The translations under genes were made by a program, and so were the position numbers. A stretch of 6,789 nt of DNA from Acidobacteriota bacterium (GTDB taxonomy: Bacteria > Acidobacteriota > UBA6911 > RPQK01 > JADFOI01), in the NCBI GenBank assembly GCA_030624355.1, contig JAUXKG010000137.1:1-6789 (forward strand), in the 5' to 3' direction. Of the stretch, positions 1-6,084 are shown in pieces; the first letter of the stretch is position 1, and each line of letters begins with the position of its first letter. Under the pieces are notes generated by a model. It saw only the letters and a list, made by a program, of their open reading frames with translations. It had not been told where the DNA came from and did not search any database.

Positions 1-1313
1 ATCGACCAGCGAGCCCCCTGGGTGGAGGCCCTCGGCCAGTAGAAGCCCAGGATGACGGAGGGAGCCAGGGCGGTAAAGGCGGTATAGGAGGTATCAATGA
101 CCAAGCTCACGATGAGTCCCGGGGGGTGCAGGGCAATCAGGGTAGCCGACGCCGGGAAAAGGGCCGTCACGATCCGGGCCCAGGTCGTCTTTCGCTGCTC
201 GCTCAACCGGGTTCCCAGCAACCGCTCGTAAAGGTCATGGAAGGCGATGGAGGAGAGGACCAGGGAAAGAGAGTCTACGGTGGACATGGCGGCTGCCGAA
301 ACCCCCGCCAGCATCAGGGCCGCCAGCGGCAGGGGCAGATACTCCAGCATGAAGCGGATGATGATCTGGTCGGGCCGATAATCGCCCAGAGCCTCCACGG
401 TGGGCCACAGATCGGCTGCCACAACGGCCACCAGGGGTGTGATCACAACCAGGAAGAGCGCCTTCCCCACGATGGTTCCCAAGGGGATGGTCCACAGGTT
501 CCTTTTCTCCCGGGAGGCAATGATTCGAGCCCACAGGTGGGGCCACAAGAACCAGCCTAAGCCGAAAGCCACGAAGGAAGTACTCCAGTAGGTACGGTTC
601 CAGACACCCTCGGGTCCCGGAGCCGAGAGGATGGCGGCCTTGGGACCGGACGCCACCCGCCGGAAAACCTCCGTCAGGTCGAAGTGGGCCAGGATGGCGG
701 CCAGCACGCAGATCAGTGTCAGGGTGAGGAGAACCAGCTGAAGAGCGTCGGTATAGGCCACTCCCCGCATCCCTCCCAGGGACTGATACACAATCAGGAC
801 AAAGGCCACGATGAAGACCGCCTCCCGGTAGGAAATAATCCCGCCGGTGACCTTCTCTACAACGTAGGCAATACCCACCACCTGAACCCCCATCAGAAAG
901 AACATGAAGATGATGTTGGTCAGGGCATACATCGCCCGCACCCAGTGGTCTTCCTCATAGCGGCGGGCCACGATGTCGGTCAGGGTGATCACCTCAGGAC
1001 TGCGGGAAAACTTCCAGATCTTGTAACCGAGGGTGGGGAACAGGATGCCCAGGAAAAACATCTCTCCCACTGGCAGAGCGGCATAGCCCAGGCCGTGGGT
1101 GTAGTAGATCCCCACCGAGCCCAAGAAGGTAAAGGCGCTCCAGTTGCTGGCTCCGTAAGTGGCCATCCCCAGCCAGGGACCCATGCTTTTCCCGGCGGTG
1201 TAGAACTCCTGAACGGTAGAGCCTCGCATATTGCGCCGCCCCAGCCAGCCCAGAAACAGGGTCACTCCCAGGTAGGCAAAGAAGATGTAGGTAGCCAGAA
1301 TCTCTACCGACAA
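1..1313 (-). CDS. Sodium:solute symporter (SSS family), C-terminus cut off by window edge
   Basis: Inner-membrane secondary transporter that would couple Na+ entry to uptake of an organic solute; the substrate cannot be told from the sequence. I translated the minus strand from 1313 and found an open frame of 437 codons with no stop, leaving the window at its left edge. SSS landmarks are in order: a first-helix GASNWSAF stretch (about residues 54-61), the LGGMRGVAYTDALQ segment (179-192) typical of the family, and AAMSTVDS (341-348), whose Ser-Thr pair corresponds to the Na2-site residues of PutP/vSGLT helix 8. A FYWPRAS segment near the edge (424-430) resembles the loop that follows helix 9 in the family. 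Members are usually about 480-550 residues, so the last few helices are missing here. The start is TTG, because an in-frame TAG lies only three codons upstream and a strong GGTGAGGAG ribosome site sits 9 bases before it. It is probably co-transcribed with the PAP2-type gene just upstream. Confidence 0.93.
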   Translation of the reverse strand, partial: MSVEILATYIFFAYLGVTLFLGWLGRRNMRGSTVQEFYTAGKSMGPWLGMATYGASNWSAFTFLGSVGIYYTHGLGYAALPVGEMFFLGILFPTLGYKIWKFSRSPEVITLTDIVARRYEEDHWVRAMYALTNIIFMFFLMGVQVVGIAYVVEKVTGGIISYREAVFIVAFVLIVYQSLGGMRGVAYTDALQLVLLTLTLICVLAAILAHFDLTEVFRRVASGPKAAILSAPGPEGVWNRTYWSTSFVAFGLGWFLWPHLWARIIASREKRNLWTIPLGTIVGKALFLVVITPLVAVVAADLWPTVEALGDYRPDQIIIRFMLEYLPLPLAALMLAGVSAAAMSTVDSLSLVLSSIAFHDLYERLLGTRLSEQRKTTWARIVTALFPASATLIALHPPGLIVSLVIDTSYTAFTALAPSVILGFYWPRASTQGARWS

Positions 1314-1319
1314 GTCGGA

Positions 1320-1502
1320 CTACTCCTCACCATCCAGCTTGTGGCGAATGAAAAAGGCATAGAGCAGGAGATAGATCACACAGATTCCCACTCCGAAAAG
1401 AAAATTGAGTGGCCAACCCGCCAGCAGACCATCATAACGGGGATAGGTGAGCATGGAAGCCACAAAGAGGAGAATCAGGGTAATCGTCCATTTGTGCCTC
1501 AC
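1320..1502 (-). other. Possible internal start yielding a free 60-residue small subunit
   Basis: A GTG codon at 1502-1500 lies in frame inside the PAP2-type gene, at residue 314. It falls at the end of the hydrophilic linker, just before the C-terminal two-helix module. A GAGG (1511-1508) stands 5 bases ahead of it. Initiation here would make a 60-residue protein of one basic start, two membrane helices and an acidic HKLDGEE end, about the size of stand-alone small subunits of SSS symporters. Visible: codon, spacing and frame. Inferred: that ribosomes use it. A chance GAGG-GTG pair cannot be excluded. Confidence 0.3.
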
Positions 1503-2441
1503 GAGTACCTCACGATCATCAGCAGCAGCAGAAGTTTCCACAATACTATCATCAATCTCGGGTGAATGATTCACATCCCAAGGAGCCCATCGCCCATCCA
1601 CGATCCTCCAGACCAGCAGGGCCACCGCCAGTCCCGCTACTGCGTCCAGAGCGTAGTGAAAGCGGCCATATACGGTGGCCACAATGGCTCCCAGAACGAT
1701 CGGCGTCAGCAGATGGGCCAGGCGCCTCTGCCGTTTCCAGGCCACCAGCCACAGCACCACCGAACCCGACACGTGAGTGCTGGGAAAGGCGCCCCCTCTG
1801 GCACCCCCGCGGGAAGAAATCTCATGGACGAGATTGTAAAAAAAGTGATCCGACATCGGACTCTCCAAAGGGTCTGCCAGATAGAAAGGGCTATCCACTG
1901 GGAAAAGAATAAAAAAGAGGTAACTGCTGTAGAAGGTCACCGAGAGCAGGAGGATGAGTTCCCGAAAGGCCACTCTTTGCCGCCTGGCATACCAATAGCC
2001 TCCCACCATCGGCACCATGATCATATAAAAGAAGTAACAGAAATGAAGGTATTCCGAGAGAGGGACCCAATTCCATTGTTGGCTCAAGTAGAGACTGGGC
2101 TGCCCGCCGAACAGAACTGCTTCCAAAGACTGAATCCGGCCAGTGAGCCCCCAGTAACCGAAGACCCCTGCCAAAAACTCCACCTCCTTAAAGAACAAGG
2201 GGTAGAGCACAACCGGATACCAGTCGTGCAGAAACTGCCCAGCGCTTCGCCGATGAGAAACGGAGCGCAGCCGGAGAAAGAATACCGCCCCCACCAGGTG
2301 AAGACCCAGCCATGGCAGCCAATAGGGAACCTGTTCTCGAAACGCCAATACTAGAACGGCCACTGCCAACAGGTAGAAGGCAGTTAATTCGTCAGTGCGG
2401 CGGGCCAAACGATTCTGCAGCTTGAGGTTGTAAGACAACAT
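1320..2441 (-). CDS. PAP2 / IPC-synthase-like membrane phosphatase with fused symporter-small-subunit-like tail
   Basis: A 373-residue polytopic membrane protein. The core (about residues 20-285) carries PAP2 superfamily motifs: FPSTH (219-223, His223) and GRFHYALD (259-266, His262 and Asp266). These match the C2 and C3 catalytic motifs with the His/His/Asp triad. The classical KxxxxxxRP motif is not evident, as in the Aur1/inositol-phosphorylceramide-synthase (PAP2_3) branch. The likely activity is hydrolysis or transfer of a lipid-linked phosphate at the outer face of the inner membrane; the substrate is unknown. A hydrophilic linker (about 286-315) is followed by two more helices and a short charged tail (about 316-373; GWPLNF at 342-347, HKLDGEE at the end). 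This tail resembles the small auxiliary subunits (DUF485/DUF4212/DUF3311 type) encoded just ahead of SSS transporters, and here the next gene is exactly such a transporter. The ATG at 2441 has only a weak GGAAG upstream. The PAP2 call is firm; the tail assignment is by pattern recall. Confidence 0.87.
   Translation of the reverse strand: MLSYNLKLQNRLARRTDELTAFYLLAVAVLVLAFREQVPYWLPWLGLHLVGAVFFLRLRSVSHRRSAGQFLHDWYPVVLYPLFFKEVEFLAGVFGYWGLTGRIQSLEAVLFGGQPSLYLSQQWNWVPLSEYLHFCYFFYMIMVPMVGGYWYARRQRVAFRELILLLSVTFYSSYLFFILFPVDSPFYLADPLESPMSDHFFYNLVHEISSRGGARGGAFPSTHVSGSVVLWLVAWKRQRRLAHLLTPIVLGAIVATVYGRFHYALDAVAGLAVALLVWRIVDGRWAPWDVNHSPEIDDSIVETSAAADDREVLVRHKWTITLILLFVASMLTYPRYDGLLAGWPLNFLFGVGICVIYLLLYAFFIRHKLDGEE
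1323..1331 (-). promoter_or_regulatory. Ribosome binding site deciding the TTG start of the symporter
   Basis: GGTGAGGAG on the minus strand, inside the last codons of the upstream PAP2-type gene, ends 9 bases before the TTG at 1313. It is the only good Shine-Dalgarno match near the junction. Together with the TAG at 1322-1320 it fixes the non-ATG start. Its position implies that translation of the symporter is coupled to termination on the upstream gene. Confidence 0.7.
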
Positions 2442-2510
2442 TTTGGCTTCCGTATTCTTACTCAGGTTTCTGATAGAAGAAAGCAGCGGTATGATGATCC
2501 AGACTGGACC
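2442..2510. other. Divergent intergenic region
   Basis: These 69 bases separate the leftward PAP2/symporter pair from the rightward TctC operon, so promoters for both directions should lie here or extend into the coding ends. I looked for -35/-10 pairs on both strands and found none convincing. The plus-strand end holds a seven-codon frame, noted separately. No clear terminator or palindromic operator was seen. Confidence 0.6.
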
Positions 2511-2514
2511 ATGA
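2491..2514 (+). other. Seven-codon frame overlapping the TctC start (ATGA)
   Basis: ATG ATG ATC CAG ACT GGA CCA TGA reads from 2491. Its TGA stop overlaps the ATG of the following receptor gene in the classic ATGA arrangement. The receptor start has no recognisable Shine-Dalgarno of its own (CAGACTGGACC precedes it), so stop-start coupling through this mini-frame is conceivable. The mini-frame's own ribosome site is poor, and a frame this short arises easily by chance. Confidence 0.2.
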
Positions 2515-3590
2515 CTTCTTCACCGAGAACGGCCATCTTCTTCACCTCAATGATGCTGGCATTGGTTTTTGCCGCAGGATTCACCCCTGCGGCGGTTGCC
2601 CAGCCCTTCTACCAGAATAAGACACTGACCTTCGTGGTCGCCACCTCGGCGGGAGGTCCTTCGGACATCGAATGCCGTCTCTATGCCCGACACTTGACCA
2701 GACATCTGGCGGGGAACCCCATCCTGATCGTGCAAAACCGGGCCGGTGCCGGGGGTATGCTGGCCATGAACCGGCTCTATGAGAGGAGTGCCAGGGATGG
2801 GACCGTAGCCCTTTTTCAAGCGGCCGTGGCCATGTATCAGGAATGGTATGTGGGGAGTCCGCAAACGGTGGGCTTGCGTGCCAACATGGCGGAAATCATT
2901 CCCGTCGTCTTCATCCCAATAGTTTCAGTGGGTGCAATCAGGACGGTCCTTCCACCGGGTATCCGGATCGAAAAACCCGAGGACATCCTGAAGGCCAGGG
3001 AATGGGTGGCGGGCGGATTTCGGGCCAATCACACCAAAGACCTCAAGTTTCGGGCACTCCTGGATCTGGTCGGTGCCCACTACAGATACGCTACCGGTTA
3101 CCCGGGATCAGCCGACCTGTTGGCGGCCTTTATGCGACGGGAGATCGATTATGTGGATGGGAGTACGGCCTTCTTCCTGAGCCGGGTCAAGCCGGTGGCG
3201 GTAGACACGGGTCAGGCAGTCCCGATCTGGTACGACAGCCCGATTCAGCTGGATCAACTGGCTCCCGCTTACAACTCCCGCGAGTTTGTCAAGAAGCTGA
3301 CCGGAAAAGAGCCCTCGGGACCCTTGTGGCAGATCTTCCAGGTCTCCAGACCCTATCGGATGATCCTGTTTCCTCCCCAGGTGCCGGCGGCGGCGGTGCA
3401 GGCCCTTCGGTCCGCATTCCAGGCCTTGAGTCGGGACTCTGAGTTCCTGACAGAGTATGAAAACATTGTCGGCATCAAACCGACCTTCATCACAGAGGAA
3501 CCGGACCTCCAGGATGTACTAGCTGGATTGAAGGCTGCATCCGGCGAAATCAAGGAGTTCCGACTCCGGTACATTGAAGAGGGCCGTTAG
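2511..3590 (+). CDS. TctC/Bug-type periplasmic solute-binding protein
   Basis: A 359-residue exported receptor of the tripartite tricarboxylate transporter family, which captures carboxylates or similar small solutes in the periplasm. Residues 1-30 form a signal peptide with a hydrophobic core and an AVA|Q cleavage site after Ala30. The mature N-terminus follows the family pattern: FYQNKTLTFVVATSAGGPSD (33-52), NRAGAGG (76-82, ligand-loop motif) and RDGT (95-98). A later GYPGSADLLAAFMRREIDYVD stretch matches the usual YKGxxxxxxDLLxGxVDxxxD motif. Length fits the family, which is mostly 320-360. The TctA and TctB membrane subunits are not in the window, so this is an orphan receptor here, as is common for Bug proteins. 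It leads a probable three-gene operon, 23 bases ahead of a racemase-superfamily gene. The start has no clear ribosome site; an internal ATG at 2550 would shorten the signal peptide. The substrate is not deducible. Confidence 0.9.
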   Translation: MTSSPRTAIFFTSMMLALVFAAGFTPAAVAQPFYQNKTLTFVVATSAGGPSDIECRLYARHLTRHLAGNPILIVQNRAGAGGMLAMNRLYERSARDGTVALFQAAVAMYQEWYVGSPQTVGLRANMAEIIPVVFIPIVSVGAIRTVLPPGIRIEKPEDILKAREWVAGGFRANHTKDLKFRALLDLVGAHYRYATGYPGSADLLAAFMRREIDYVDGSTAFFLSRVKPVAVDTGQAVPIWYDSPIQLDQLAPAYNSREFVKKLTGKEPSGPLWQIFQVSRPYRMILFPPQVPAAAVQALRSAFQALSRDSEFLTEYENIVGIKPTFITEEPDLQDVLAGLKAASGEIKEFRLRYIEEGR

Positions 3591-3599
3591 TGACAGGTT

Positions 3600-3605
3600 A
3601 GGAGG
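3600..3605 (+). promoter_or_regulatory. Strong ribosome binding site for the racemase-superfamily gene
   Basis: AGGAGG lies 8 bases before the ATG at 3614, an ideal match and spacing. It settles the start and shows the gene is translated independently of the receptor gene, which ends 10 bases before this site. Confidence 0.75.
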
Positions 3606-3613
3606 AAGCAGGC

Positions 3614-4384
3614 ATGTACGGATGGAGAGGCCGCATTGCGGTGATTGTCGGAAAGCGCAATGCGGTGTGCGAACCGGAGTTTAACAAGATGGCGCCCACC
3701 GGCGTGTCGGTGCATGCGGCCCGCACGGGCAGCTACACCACCGCAGACGACCAGTCGAAAACGAGGGAGAAGATCGAGAAGGTGGCGATCTACAACGACC
3801 CGGAGGTCATGGAGCGAGTCGAGAAGACAGCCGGTCGACTCTCCTCCGATTTGAGCGGTCTTCAGCCGAGTGTCGTAGTTTTCACCCACCATGCAGCCAG
3901 TATGGCCAGTGTGGAGTTCAACAGGAGATTGACGGAAACCATGGCCAGCCGGGCGGGCTGCCCCGCCCTGACTGCCGGCTCCGCTGTTGTGCAGGCTCTC
4001 AGGGCGGTGGGCGCTGAAAAGATCGGGCTGGCGGATCCCTTTCCAAAGCCCTTTTTGACCCAAATTGTGAGGGATCACCTTCAGCATCCCGAGGTGGGCT
4101 TCAAGGTGGTCAAGGAAGCAACGGCCCGAGGCGCCAATCCTCAGGCCATCACCAACATGTCCCCCACGGTGGCTTACCGGATCGGAAGAGAAGCCGATCA
4201 CCCGGAGGCGGATACCATTCTGCTGTCGGCCAATGTGTGGCGCACTCTGGAGATCATAGAACCCCTGGAACGGGATCTGGGGAAGCCGGTGATCGCAGCC
4301 AATCAAGCCACCATGTGGGCGACCTTGAAGCTGATCGGCGTGGCACCGGAGCGCCACTATGGATCGCTGTTCAGCTACAGCTAG
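3614..4384 (+). CDS. Asp/Glu racemase superfamily protein (maleate isomerase / arylmalonate decarboxylase-like) lacking both catalytic Cys
   Basis: A 256-residue cytoplasmic protein (no signal peptide) of the size and pattern of maleate isomerase and arylmalonate decarboxylase. The N-terminus GRIAVIVGKRNAVCEPEFNK (6-25) with GVSVHAART (30-38) is the usual opening of this family. The C-terminal RTLEIIEPLERDLGKPVIAA (210-229) followed by NQATMWATLKLIG also fits well. The family works by cofactor-independent acid/base chemistry with cysteines in two half-sites. Here the first site (usually ACTSGS-like) reads THHAAS (91-96), with His where Cys is expected. The second (usually SCTNLRT-like) reads SANVWRT (205-211), with Ala at the Cys position. 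The only cysteines, Cys19 and Cys116, lie elsewhere. Membership is secure; classical racemase, isomerase or decarboxylase activity is therefore doubtful. It may have altered chemistry or be a binding or regulatory protein. Location directly after a carboxylate receptor suggests an acid-related substrate. Confidence 0.85.
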   Translation: MYGWRGRIAVIVGKRNAVCEPEFNKMAPTGVSVHAARTGSYTTADDQSKTREKIEKVAIYNDPEVMERVEKTAGRLSSDLSGLQPSVVVFTHHAASMASVEFNRRLTETMASRAGCPALTAGSAVVQALRAVGAEKIGLADPFPKPFLTQIVRDHLQHPEVGFKVVKEATARGANPQAITNMSPTVAYRIGREADHPEADTILLSANVWRTLEIIEPLERDLGKPVIAANQATMWATLKLIGVAPERHYGSLFSYS

Positions 4385-4409
4385 CTCCCGTAAGAAAGAA
4401 GAGAAGATA

Positions 4410-5948
4410 ATGAATCCACCTTGGAATTCGAATACCCCCTGGACCCGGACAGCAGGGTTGTTTTTCATCTTACTGCTCCTGTTCTTCGGGGGCTGCTCCG
4501 AGTCACCGGAGTCAGTCGAGCCTCTAGGGGAAGACGACCTGGCGGACCCGCTGCAGGACATCACCGAATTGGATGACCCTTGGCTGCGAATCAATCAGGT
4601 GTCCAAGTGGACAGGTGATCTGGACGGCATGATCGAACGCGACTTCATCCGTGTGCTGACGCCCTACAGCAGGACACACTATTTTCTGGACGGAGGTCGG
4701 GAGCGCGGATTGACGGCCGAGGGCGCCCAGGCCCTGGAAGCCTATCTGAACAAAAAACTCCGATCGAAGAAAAAGAAAGTCAGAGTCATTGTGATACCGG
4801 TTCGCCGTGACCAACTGATCCCCTACCTGATCGGCGGCCTGGGAGACATGGTGGTAGGCAATCTGACCATCACCCCGGAACGGCAGAAGCTGGTGGACTT
4901 TACGAATCCCACCATATCTAACGTCAGGGAGCTGGTCGTCACCGGCCCGGGTGCAGCTCCCATCCGGTCGGTGGATGATCTCTCGGGCCGGGAGGTCTGG
5001 GTCCGTCCCTCCAGCAGCTACTACCAGAGCCTGTTGCAGCTCAACAATCGCTTCCGCCGGGTTGGCAGGAAGGAGGTGCTGGTCGGCAAGGCCGCCGAGA
5101 ATTTGCAGGACGAAGGAATCCTCGAAATGGTCAATGCCGGGCTGCTTCCCGCTACCGTCGTCGACAGCCACAAACTGGAGTGGCTGTGGGCCAAGGTCTT
5201 CACCAAAATCACCATACACCCGGATGCGGCCGTTCGGGACAAGGGGGAGATCGGCGCTGCAATTCGTAAGGAATCACCTCAACTGCTGGCCGAGCTCAAC
5301 GGTTTTTACAAGACCCACGGCATTGGCACCACCTTCGGAAACATCCTCATCAAGCGATATTACAAGAACACCGGTTGGGTCCTGAACGCCTCAGCCACCC
5401 GCGAGCGGAAGAAATACCTGGCCGTCATGGAACTCTTCAAGCGATATGCACAGCAGTACGACTTCGACTACCTGATGTTGATCGCTCAGGGTTATCAGGA
5501 ATCGGCTCTGGATCAGAAGGCCCGCAGCCGGGTCGGTGCTATCGGAATCATGCAAGTACTTCCCAGCACGGCGGCAGGCTCCCCCATCTTTATTCCTGAC
5601 ATCGAGCAGGCCGAACCCAATATCCATGCAGGCATCAAGTACATGCGTTACCTGGTCGACAAGTATTTCAACGATCCGGAATTAGACCAGGTGAACCGGT
5701 TGCTTTTTGCCTTTGCCGGCTACAATGCAGGGCCCAACCGGATCGCTAGACTGCGCCGTCAAGCGGGTGATTATGGCTTTGACCCAAACCAGTGGTTTCA
5801 AAACGTCGAATACATGGTGGCCAGCAAGGTAGGGCAGGAGCCGATCCGCTACGTCGGCAATATCTACAAGTATTATCTTGCCTACCGGCGTCTCCGGGAT
5901 CTGGACCGGGAGAACACGGAAACTCAGACCTCCGAGTCGAACTTCTGA
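4410..5948 (+). CDS. mltF: MltF-like lytic transglycosylase with solute-binding-type domain, lipoprotein
   Basis: A 512-residue murein lytic transglycosylase that cuts glycan strands with 1,6-anhydro ring formation, anchored in the envelope. The order is: signal sequence with a lipobox-like FFGGC (Cys29, then Ser, compatible with outer-membrane sorting); a low-complexity acidic linker (31-75); a family-3 solute-binding-type domain (about 78-305; GDMVVGNLTITPERQKLVDF at 145-164 is characteristic); and a C-terminal SLT domain (about 345-480). SLT landmarks are the catalytic Glu364 in QGYQESALD, GAIGIMQVLPST, and GYNAGP at 437-442. Length is close to the 518 residues of E. coli MltF. I chose the ATG at 4410, preceded by a purine-rich AAGAAGAGAAG. 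An in-frame ATG at 4359 overlaps the upstream gene and would put 17 charged residues before the signal. It lies 25 bases after the racemase-like gene, likely the same operon. The lipobox is slightly atypical (Phe at -3). Confidence 0.92.
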   Translation: MNPPWNSNTPWTRTAGLFFILLLLFFGGCSESPESVEPLGEDDLADPLQDITELDDPWLRINQVSKWTGDLDGMIERDFIRVLTPYSRTHYFLDGGRERGLTAEGAQALEAYLNKKLRSKKKKVRVIVIPVRRDQLIPYLIGGLGDMVVGNLTITPERQKLVDFTNPTISNVRELVVTGPGAAPIRSVDDLSGREVWVRPSSSYYQSLLQLNNRFRRVGRKEVLVGKAAENLQDEGILEMVNAGLLPATVVDSHKLEWLWAKVFTKITIHPDAAVRDKGEIGAAIRKESPQLLAELNGFYKTHGIGTTFGNILIKRYYKNTGWVLNASATRERKKYLAVMELFKRYAQQYDFDYLMLIAQGYQESALDQKARSRVGAIGIMQVLPSTAAGSPIFIPDIEQAEPNIHAGIKYMRYLVDKYFNDPELDQVNRLLFAFAGYNAGPNRIARLRRQAGDYGFDPNQWFQNVEYMVASKVGQEPIRYVGNIYKYYLAYRRLRDLDRENTETQTSESNF

Positions 5949-6005
5949 CTTCGCTTCGCCAGCGGTGATTTCCAGAGTGTCCCTTTCTTAACGCAGGAGA
6001 AGGTT

Positions 6006-6056
6006 ATTGTGGACCCGCCTGTCCCCGGTTGCTATATTGAGCCTATCCGTAATCGA
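6006..6056 (+). other. Possible 16-codon leader frame with GTG start
   Basis: The sequence AGGAG (5995-5999) is followed after 9 bases by GTG at 6009, which opens a 16-codon frame (MDPPVPGCYIEPIRNR) ending in TAA at 6057-6059. The coordinates given bracket the frame approximately. It overlaps the candidate promoter, so the two readings compete: if transcription starts near 6045 this frame is not on that transcript, but read-through from the upstream operon would include it. Most likely chance. Confidence 0.12.
6010..6038 (+). promoter_or_regulatory. Candidate sigma-70 promoter with extended -10
   Basis: The -35-like TGGACC (6010-6015, 4 of 6 consensus) is separated by 17 bases from TATATT (6033-6038, 5 of 6), which is preceded by TG-n (6030-6032), forming an extended -10. 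The predicted start of transcription is near 6045, giving a leader of about 40 bases before the ATG at 6085. It would allow the haem lipoprotein gene to be expressed independently of the upstream operon. Confidence 0.45.
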
Positions 6057-6071
6057 TAACCTTCCAGACTT

Positions 6072-6075
6072 GGAG
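6072..6075 (+). promoter_or_regulatory. Ribosome binding site of the haem lipoprotein gene
   Basis: GGAG stands 9 bases before the ATG at 6085 and favours this start over the in-frame ATG at 6115, which would shorten the signal sequence. Confidence 0.55.
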
Positions 6076-6084
6076 TAACAAGAC

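Larger units (their letters stand above)
5999..6064. repeat. Inverted repeat GAAGGTTAT / ATAACCTTC bracketing the promoter
   Basis: The arms at 5999-6007 and 6056-6064 are perfect reverse complements over 9 bases. Inward, a T-G apposition followed by a G-C pair would extend the stem to 11 in RNA. The 48-base spacer contains the entire candidate promoter for the downstream gene. Possible roles are a paired operator, a looping site, or an RNA stem; none is proven. Rough counting suggests a 9-base match is uncommon but not impossible by chance in a gap this size. Confidence 0.4.
5949..6084 (+). other. Intergenic region between transglycosylase and haem lipoprotein genes
   Basis: These 136 bases separate the upstream operon from the next gene on the same strand. 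No strong intrinsic terminator is present: the best hairpin, CGCT-tcgcc-AGCG near 5952, has only 4 paired bases and no following T run. The second half holds a promoter candidate, a 9-base inverted repeat and a 16-codon GTG frame, described separately. Confidence 0.6.

Noticed and set aside
126..560. Open frames on both strands near the left edge (plus 126-560, minus 235-546)
   Set aside because: Both overlap the symporter frame, which reads continuously through this stretch with SSS helix-8 signatures.
684..1565. A 293-codon plus-strand open frame
   Set aside because: It lies opposite the symporter and the end of the PAP2-type gene, both of which have recognisable motifs. Its product is Gln/His/Gly-rich, as expected of an antisense shadow.
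1566..2354. A 262-codon plus-strand open frame
   Set aside because: Antisense to the PAP2 catalytic core; composition is His/Pro/Gln-rich with no membrane segments or known motifs.
2442..2510. Sigma-70 promoters in the divergent gap
   Set aside because: Candidates such as TTGGCT and TGATAG are at wrong spacings (about 22 bases), and no better pair was seen on either strand.
4359..4409. Upstream ATG for the transglycosylase
   Set aside because: It overlaps the end of the racemase-like gene and would place a charged extension before the lipoprotein signal. The ATG at 4410 gives a normal signal sequence and has purine-rich bases ahead of it.
3587..4594. A 335-codon minus-strand open frame across the racemase-like gene
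   Set aside because: It is antisense to a protein with clear family motifs and a strong ribosome site. Its translation is rich in His, Arg, Gly and Ser and shows no domain pattern.
5949..5975. Intrinsic terminator after the transglycosylase
   Set aside because: The only hairpin is 4 base pairs (CGCT/AGCG) with no T run after it, too weak to call.
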